The notes under the pieces were generated by a model. That model searched no databases, was not told the DNA's origin, and saw only the letters and a list, made by a program, of their open reading frames with translations. The translations under genes and the position numbers were made by a program. Below, piece by piece: positions 6,401-10,049 of a DNA stretch of 10,049 nucleotides; positions within the stretch are counted from its first letter, which is position 1, and each line of letters starts with the position of its first letter. Location of the stretch: assembly GCA_030824805.1 (NCBI GenBank), contig JAPJRC010000075.1, forward strand, positions 1 through 10,049, given 5' to 3'. This DNA is from Micavibrio sp. GTDB taxonomy: Bacteria > Pseudomonadota > Alphaproteobacteria > Micavibrionales > Micavibrionaceae.

Positions 6401-9400
6401 TGCGAAATCGCTCGGCTTCTTTATCGTTGCCGATGGCGCATCCGTCAATGGCGGCTACCCGGGTATCGACTTCAGCAAAGGTTCTCTGAACTTCGTGTAC
6501 GACTACGGCACAGCCGGCGCACGCGAAGCCACGATCACCGATGACGGCAGCCATGTTAAACTGGTCTACACCAGCGAAACGGGTGTCGAAACGGTCATCA
6601 ACGGTCCTCTGTACTTCACATCCGACCGCGGTTCGACGGACAATCTGAACGCCGACGGTACGGTGCGCGTTGTGTCCGGTATTCCGGGCAACGATGACTC
6701 CGTTCTGCGCATTGGCTTTGAAGACCTCCCGGGCCTTGGCGACAAAGACTTCAACGACATCGTTTTTGACATCTCGATCAAGGGCAAGGATTGCGGTTGT
6801 GGCGATCCTGCGATCAAGGATCAGTTCACGTACACGCTGGAAGACAGCGACGGTGACAGAGACACGGCAACGCTTACGTTGAACGGTCAGGACCTGACGG
6901 ACGACCAGCCTATCCTCACGGCGCCTGCCGCGGAAACGGTTGATGAAACCAACCTGAACAACGGCACGCTGACAGAAACGGGCAACATCCTGGTCGACTT
7001 CGGCCATGACGGTCCGGGCACGCTCGCTGGTTCGGGTGAGTTCACCTCGACAGGATCGAAACTGAACAACGCGCTCTCGCACAAAGGCACGCCTGTTGTT
7101 GTCAGCTACGACGCCAACACGCAGACCTACACGGGTAAGGCCGGTACGCTCACCGTGTTCACAATGCAGATCAGCAACAACGGTTCGTATACGTTCAAGC
7201 AGTTCGACAACCTCGACCATGCAAACGGCAACGACCCGAACGATATCATCACGCTGAACTTCGGTGTGAAAGCCACGGATTGCGACGGCGACACGGCGAC
7301 GACGAACATCGTTGTCAACGTTAAGGATGATGCGCCTGTTGCGAACAACGACGTCAATTCGTACGACACGAACACGGGCGTTGCGACGGGTAACGTTGTT
7401 TCGGGCCTCAACGGCGGCGCGGGCGCTGCGGACGTTCTGTCTACGGATGCCAACAACACCGTCACGCAGGTTAAATTCGGCAACACGGTTGTCGATGTTC
7501 CTGCCACGGGTACGGTTTCCATCGACGGCCAGTACGGCAAGCTGACGATCGCTTCCGACGGTACATACACCTATGAGACCTTCGAAAAAGGCGGTTCCGC
7601 CACGGCGGTTGAGAAAACCTTCGTTGATGGTCCGGCTCTGCCTGACTTCGATGAACGCGAGCCTCTGGACAATGTCGAGCGTGAATCGCTGGGCATCGCT
7701 CCGGGCAACCTCAGCGTCGGTGCGGGCGACACGGTATCCGTATCGTTCATCACACAAAGCGCGTCGTTCAACGACAACACGCTCGGTGTGTTCACAATCG
7801 CGGCCGACGGCACGCTCAAGGCTGAAAAAGTCCTGATCGCTTCCGGTCACCAGGCTGTTCCGGGCCAGACCTTCACCTACACGGCCGGTGCGGACGCTGT
7901 TGCAACAGGCTTCTTCCTGATCCAGGACGGCAACGACGTAAACAATGCTTACTCCGGTCTCGACTTCTCGACGGGTTCGCTGAACTTCGTTTACGATTTC
8001 GGTCTGCCGACAGAGCGCGAAGCGAAAGCCACGGATGATGGCAGCCACGTGAAACTCGTGTTCACGAGCCAGAGCGGCGTTGAGACCGTTCTGCAAGGCA
8101 ACACCTACTTCACGACGGACCGCGGTTCGACGGACAACCTGAACGCCGACGGTTCGGTGCGCGTGGTTTCCGGTATCCCGAACGGCGACGACAGCACGCT
8201 GCGTATTTCCTTCGAAGACCAGAACAATCTGGGCGACAAGGACTTCAATGACATGATGTTCGACATCAAGATCATCGACAAGGATTGCGGCTGCAACACC
8301 GGCCCGCAGACAGATGTGTTTGAATACACGCTGACCGATGGCGACGGTGACAAGGACAATGCGACGTTGACGCTGAACGGCAAGGATCTGATCGATTCGA
8401 ACCCGATCTTCGCAACACCTGCTCCGGAAGTTGTCGATGAAACCAACCTTGCACAAGGCACAATCGTCGAAGGCGGTAAAATCAACGTCAATTTCGGCGC
8501 CGACGGCCCCGGCACGGTGGAAGGCAATGGCGTGTTCACGTCCGGCGGTTCCAAAACGAACGGTACCCTCAGCTCCAACGGCGTTGCCGTACAGGTTACG
8601 CAAGTGGGCAACATGTACTTTGGTAAAGCGAACGGCGTAACCGTCTTCTCGCTCGAACTGAAGGCCGATGGTTCTTACACGTTCAAGCAATTCGAACAGC
8701 TGGATCATGCCGATGGCACGAACCCGAACGATGAAATCACGCTGAACTTCGGTGTTGTCGCGACGGACTGCGATGGCGACACGGCAACAACGACCCTGAC
8801 CGTTGTGGTCAAGGACGATGCGCCGGATGCCAAGGACGACAAAGCCAGCGTCGATGAAAACGGCGTTATCACGGGCAATGTCACGAGCAACGATGTTATC
8901 GGTCAGGATGTACCGGGTACGGTTATCAAGGTTTCGTTCGGCGGCAAGGATTACAATCTGCCGGGCAACGGATCGAACCTCACGATCAACGGCCAGCACG
9001 GTACGCTCACCATCAACAACAAAGGTATCTACACCTACACGGCAAAACCAAATGCCGACGGTACGGACAACTTTGAATACACGCTGCGTGACCGCGACGG
9101 TGACACGGACAAGGCAACGCTGTCTGTCTGCGTAACGGATACGGACACGATCCCGAGCATCATCAAGCCGGCAGCGGAGACGGTTGATGAAACCAACCTT
9201 GTTAACGGTGTTATCACCGAAACGGGCAGCGTAACAGCTGACTTTAAAGATGACGGTCCGGGCACATTCGGCGGCAACGGTTCGTTCACCTCCGGTGGTT
9301 CGAAACTGAACGGCAACCTGACATCGGGTGGCCAGACTATTACGGTTTCGCTGAACGGCAACACGTACGAAGGCAAGACAGCCGATGGTACGACGGTGTT

Positions 9401-10049
9401 CACGCTGACGATCGCTACCGATGGTTCCTACACGTTCAAACTGCACGAGCAGCTTGACCACGCGAACGGATCCGATCCGAACGATGTCATCACGCTGGAC
9501 TTCGGTGTTGTCGCAACGGACTCCGATGGCGACACCGCAGCAACGACGATCACGGTAAACGTGAAAGACGATGCGCCGGATGCCAAGGATGACAGCAACT
9601 CCGCTGGCGAAGGTCAGACGGTTACGGGCAATGTCACGAACAATGACATTGTTGGTCAGGACACACCCGGAATGGTTACGAAAGTAACGTTCGGCGGCAA
9701 AGATTACGATCTGACAACCGGCCCGAAAACCATCGTTGGTAACTTCGGTACGCTGACGATCGACTCGACAGGCAAGTACAGCTACACGGCGAACGGCAAC
9801 AACCCGAACGGTAAAGACCAGTTCGTGTATACGCTGAAAGACCATGACGGCGACCGCGATACGGCCTGCCTGACGATCGATGTAACATCGCAGGACGACT
9901 GCCCGACGATCGTTAAACCGGCGATCGAGATCGTTGACGAAACCAACCTCGTTTCCGGTGTTATCACCGAAACGGGCAGCGTTTCCGCTAACTTCTACAG
10001 CGACGGTCCGGGTGCCATCACGGCGAACGGTTCGTTCACCTCCGGCGGC
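3477..10049 (+). CDS. Giant T1SS-143/cadherin-like repeat adhesin, 5' part (open at right edge)
   Basis: An uninterrupted frame of 2,191 codons with no stop before the window ends. No Sec signal peptide is present, as expected for type I secretion substrates, whose signal is C-terminal. Residues 1-196 hold two short related beta motifs, 197-280 an acidic Glu/Lys/Ala-rich linker, and about 281-300 a Gly-rich stretch. Units opening VDET(N/D) start at residues 349, 490, 652, 1155, 1653, 1903 and 2153. Each A unit carries DGPG, an LDHAD-x-x-NPND motif and a D-x-DGD turn likely to bind calcium, all typical of T1SS-143 repeats. Cadherin/VCBS-like and DUF4114 domains are interspersed. Such proteins mediate surface attachment or biofilm formation and are exported by an HlyB/HlyD/TolC-type machine. 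The C-terminal RTX repeats, secretion signal and transporter genes are expected downstream but not seen. The protein class is secure; the ligand is unknown. Confidence 0.93.
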   Translation, partial: MASNNIILAVPSANSSVNYDLPQSESAKLSFTPEDIDGIKLDGQGGLVISFVEGGQVTLTNFQTFIDNGNTLSLADGTNVDPKLLFNALGGHNDNPNPADDAIKIDIPAANAQNDITLEPGKKYLLNFDLSETSGADVKDGKMVIGFANGGKITITNYQEVMAAKDAPELSLASKTCVVTGDELITNIQKLAESGALEQTALLEEEKEEEAKAKSKIAAADMEGEDNSGVVDPTQLGNKKPEQTAQGEAANDDAEQVANVEPAAGEADIARELAAIETAAGPGGGAAGRAGGYGYNSRAGLDPFTTNPDIGPIDPTQLSYRAPLLEPSRFIDIDPDTNPLAIQPDAKFVDETDLDNGPLVVSGSISIDYGADGPGGVAPNGTFASGGSQTGNQLSANGEPITVEVVGNTYVGTTAGGDKVFELVIDPATGDYTYTQYIAIDHADGTNPNDQITLNFGVTARDGDGDSVNTTIQIVVADDAPEIEGATETVDETNLGPIVETGTLNHDFNQDGPGRIETTGSFVSSGSQLNNQLSSSGVPITVTSTANGYEGKAGDVVVFTLTINPATGEYTYTQFKNLDHADASNPNDIITLTFGAKIVDYDGDTATAPIVINVKDDAPIFQPPEPPCGCENPPEEPPIPGNPTPDKGLEIVDETNLKSGPAVETGKLDANFGSDVPGSYGFKDGSFASSGSKANGQLTHNGVPVVVSLVNGQWVGVAGDKTIFKLELNTATGDYKFTLYDNLDHADKTNPDDQIVLDFGVDASDFDGDTAAGSIRIIVKDDGPVANNDVNTYDTTFGVANGNVITGLNGGPGAADNLSTDAFASGSANKVVKIAFGGNEVDVPETGTVSIDGEYGTLTIASDGTYTYKAFDDSGIVTPGAQKEFVGGPALPDFNESQALDGVERQSLGVAPGNLTLNGGETVTVKFHSEQAGYGNTMGVFTVGPDGKLKAETVLIKDGNAATAGQTFTYAAGADAKSLGFFIVADGASVNGGYPGIDFSKGSLNFVYDYGTAGAREATITDDGSHVKLVYTSETGVETVINGPLYFTSDRGSTDNLNADGTVRVVSGIPGNDDSVLRIGFEDLPGLGDKDFNDIVFDISIKGKDCGCGDPAIKDQFTYTLEDSDGDRDTATLTLNGQDLTDDQPILTAPAAETVDETNLNNGTLTETGNILVDFGHDGPGTLAGSGEFTSTGSKLNNALSHKGTPVVVSYDANTQTYTGKAGTLTVFTMQISNNGSYTFKQFDNLDHANGNDPNDIITLNFGVKATDCDGDTATTNIVVNVKDDAPVANNDVNSYDTNTGVATGNVVSGLNGGAGAADVLSTDANNTVTQVKFGNTVVDVPATGTVSIDGQYGKLTIASDGTYTYETFEKGGSATAVEKTFVDGPALPDFDEREPLDNVERESLGIAPGNLSVGAGDTVSVSFITQSASFNDNTLGVFTIAADGTLKAEKVLIASGHQAVPGQTFTYTAGADAVATGFFLIQDGNDVNNAYSGLDFSTGSLNFVYDFGLPTEREAKATDDGSHVKLVFTSQSGVETVLQGNTYFTTDRGSTDNLNADGSVRVVSGIPNGDDSTLRISFEDQNNLGDKDFNDMMFDIKIIDKDCGCNTGPQTDVFEYTLTDGDGDKDNATLTLNGKDLIDSNPIFATPAPEVVDETNLAQGTIVEGGKINVNFGADGPGTVEGNGVFTSGGSKTNGTLSSNGVAVQVTQVGNMYFGKANGVTVFSLELKADGSYTFKQFEQLDHADGTNPNDEITLNFGVVATDCDGDTATTTLTVVVKDDAPDAKDDKASVDENGVITGNVTSNDVIGQDVPGTVIKVSFGGKDYNLPGNGSNLTINGQHGTLTINNKGIYTYTAKPNADGTDNFEYTLRDRDGDTDKATLSVCVTDTDTIPSIIKPAAETVDETNLVNGVITETGSVTADFKDDGPGTFGGNGSFTSGGSKLNGNLTSGGQTITVSLNGNTYEGKTADGTTVFTLTIATDGSYTFKLHEQLDHANGSDPNDVITLDFGVVATDSDGDTAATTITVNVKDDAPDAKDDSNSAGEGQTVTGNVTNNDIVGQDTPGMVTKVTFGGKDYDLTTGPKTIVGNFGTLTIDSTGKYSYTANGNNPNGKDQFVYTLKDHDGDRDTACLTIDVTSQDDCPTIVKPAIEIVDETNLVSGVITETGSVSANFYSDGPGAITANGSFTSGG
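3579..3962 (+). repeat. Two related N-terminal beta motifs of the adhesin
   Basis: Residues about 35-66 (GGLVISFVEGGQVTLTNFQTFI) and 125-162 (GKMVIGFANGGKITITNYQEVM) share the pattern hydrophobic-I-x-F-x-x-GG-x-(V/I)-T-(L/I)-T-N-(F/Y)-Q. They look like a duplicated beta-hairpin unit, similar in style to the N-terminal prefix domains of large type I secreted adhesins such as BapA. In known systems the N-terminus of such adhesins can retain the protein in the cell envelope; whether that holds here is inference. Confidence 0.5.
4065..4376 (+). other. Acidic, then Gly-rich, linker of the adhesin
   Basis: Residues about 197-280 are rich in Glu, Lys, Ala and Gln with a LLEEEKEEEAKAKSK segment that could form a short charged helix or coiled coil. 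They are followed by a Gly/Ala/Arg-rich stretch (GPGGGAAGRAGGYGYNSR) at about 281-298. The composition is unlike the beta-rich repeats on either side, and it probably separates the envelope-proximal part from the extended repeat stalk. Confidence 0.6.
4521..4943 (+). repeat. T1SS-143-like unit 1 (141 residues)
   Basis: Opens VDETDLDNGPL, followed by YGADGPG, ATGDYTYTQY, IDHADGTNPND and DGDGDS, and closes IVVADDAPEI. The 141-residue length is close to the family's nominal 143. It differs from the later copies in having VDETD instead of VDETN. Confidence 0.85.
4944..5429 (+). repeat. T1SS-143-like unit 2 plus Pro/Cys linker (162 residues)
   Basis: Opens VDETNLGPIVETG and carries QDGPG, LDHADASNPND and DYDGDTA. 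The last 30 or so residues form a proline-rich linker with PPEPPCGCENPPEEPP at about 5340-5387. No cadherin-like domain follows, so the linker directly joins units 2 and 3. Confidence 0.85.
5430..6938 (+). repeat. A+B super-unit 1 (503 residues): T1SS-143, split cadherin-like domain, DUF4114
   Basis: The T1SS-143 unit spans 5430-5825 (VDETNLKSGP, LDHADKTNPDD, DFDGDTA). A cadherin/VCBS-like half follows (PVANNDVNTYD to YGTLTIASDGTYTY, 5826-6089). Next comes a DUF4114-like module (6090-6815), then the second half (DQFTYTLEDSDGDRDTATL, 6816-6938). It repeats almost domain for domain in the following super-unit. Confidence 0.85.
6090..6815 (+). other. DUF4114-like module, copy 1
   Basis: About 242 residues. 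The signature is IGFEDLPGLGDKDFNDIVFD, with DKDFNDIVFD at 6741-6770, matching the FED-x-x-x-x-x-D-x-DFND core of DUF4114. Upstream features of the same module are SLGVAPGN, MGVFTVGPDGKLKAETVL and LGFFIVADG. It ends in DCGCGD just before the cadherin-like fold resumes. DUF4114 is found in bacterial surface and secreted proteins; its ligand is unknown. Confidence 0.75.
6939..8432 (+). repeat. A+B super-unit 2 (498 residues)
   Basis: The same order as the previous super-unit: T1SS-143 unit 6939-7334 (VDETNLNNGTL, LDHANGNDPND, DCDGDTA), cadherin-like first half 7335-7583, DUF4114-like insert 7584-8312, and second half 8313-8432 (FEYTLTDGDGDKDNATLTL). The near-equal length (498 against 503 residues) and shared phrases such as RGSTDNLNADG and VRVVSGIP show a duplication of the whole super-unit. 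Confidence 0.85.
7584..8312 (+). other. DUF4114-like module, copy 2
   Basis: About 243 residues. The core ISFEDQNNLGDKDFNDMMFD has DKDFNDMMFD at 8235-8264. Parallels to copy 1 are SLGIAPGN, LGVFTIAADGTLKAEKVL, TGFFLIQDG and GSLNFVYDFG. It ends in DCGCN, like copy 1, at the point where the cadherin-like domain resumes. Confidence 0.75.
8433..9182 (+). repeat. A+C super-unit 1 (250 residues)
   Basis: The T1SS-143 unit (VDETNLAQGTI, ADGPG, LDHADGTNPND, DCDGDTA) occupies 8433-8819. A continuous cadherin/VCBS-like domain follows at 8820-9182: APDAKDDKASVDENG, GNVTSNDVIGQD, HGTLTINNKGIYTYTA, FEYTLRDRDGDTDKATL. There is no DUF4114 insert here; only about seven residues (KPNADGT) bridge the position where it sits in the B type. 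Confidence 0.85.
9183..9932 (+). repeat. A+C super-unit 2 (250 residues)
   Basis: Exactly the same length as the preceding unit. The T1SS-143 part is 9183-9572 (VDETNLVNGVI, DDGPG, LDHANGSDPND, DSDGDTA) and the cadherin-like part 9573-9932 (APDAKDDSNS, GNVTNNDIVGQD, FGTLTIDSTGKYSYTA, FVYTLKDHDGDRDTACL). The 750-base period holds to the base. Confidence 0.85.
9933..10049 (+). repeat. Seventh T1SS-143-like unit, cut by the window edge
   Basis: Opens VDETNLVSGVI and ETGSVSANF, and runs to FTSGG at the edge. It starts exactly 750 bases after the preceding unit, so the 250-residue periodicity probably continues to the right. Confidence 0.8.

Noticed and set aside
4638..9845. 1,735-residue minus-strand open frame as a real gene
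   Set aside because: It is codon-aligned antisense to the repeat adhesin, mirrors its periodicity, is very rich in Arg and Val without any recognisable domain, and has no convincing ribosome binding site. The openness follows from absence of TTA, CTA and TCA in the sense gene.
4521..10049. Tandem DNA repeat array or CRISPR-like structure
   Set aside because: The repeats keep one reading frame, encode known adhesin domain types and differ mostly at the DNA level, so they are protein-coding repeats.

Overview
The window looks like a piece of a Gram-negative bacterial chromosome, most likely from an alphaproteobacterium. The basis is the stand-alone CheY-like regulator with an FFGPDRRRR-type tail, a bacterial TspO, and a type I secretion (T1SS) adhesin built of T1SS-143-like repeats. 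A Rhodospirillales- or Micavibrionales-like host is a guess and no marker here proves it. There is no rRNA, tRNA, CRISPR array or insertion sequence. Gene density is ordinary up to about 3.3 kb; after that one huge reading frame fills the window.

Left part (1-1759, all minus strand): the order of transcription is tspO (1759-1256), a single-domain response regulator with a basic tail (1150-605), an unrecognised 166-residue helical protein starting 2 bases after the regulator's stop (602-102), and the first codons of one more gene running off the left edge (start at 17). The regulator and the 166-residue protein look translationally coupled and probably work together.

Middle (1789-3288, plus strand): an aldehyde dehydrogenase of the succinate-semialdehyde dehydrogenase (GabD) type, divergent from tspO. 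The two start codons are only 29 bases apart, and a TTAACC-N12-GGTTAA inverted repeat lies between them.

Right part (3289-10049, plus strand): a 188-base leader with a sigma-70-like promoter, a perfect 7-bp hairpin and a strong Shine-Dalgarno sequence precedes a giant open frame that begins at 3477 and is still open at the right edge (at least 2,191 residues). It has no N-terminal signal peptide. Two related short beta motifs and an acidic, then glycine-rich, linker come first. Seven T1SS-143-like units (A) follow, each opening with VDETN or VDETD, in a nested pattern: A, A plus a Pro/Cys linker, two A+B super-units of about 500 residues, two A+C super-units of exactly 250 residues, and the start of another A. 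C is a cadherin/VCBS-like domain. B appears to be the same domain with a DUF4114 module of about 240 residues inserted in it. This is a surface or biofilm adhesin expected to be exported by a type I system; its RTX/secretion end and the transporter genes would lie beyond the right edge.

The most interesting points are the nested DUF4114 architecture, the recurrent Cys-Gly-Cys motifs at module joints, and a 1,735-codon antisense frame that is fully explained by the sense gene avoiding three codons.
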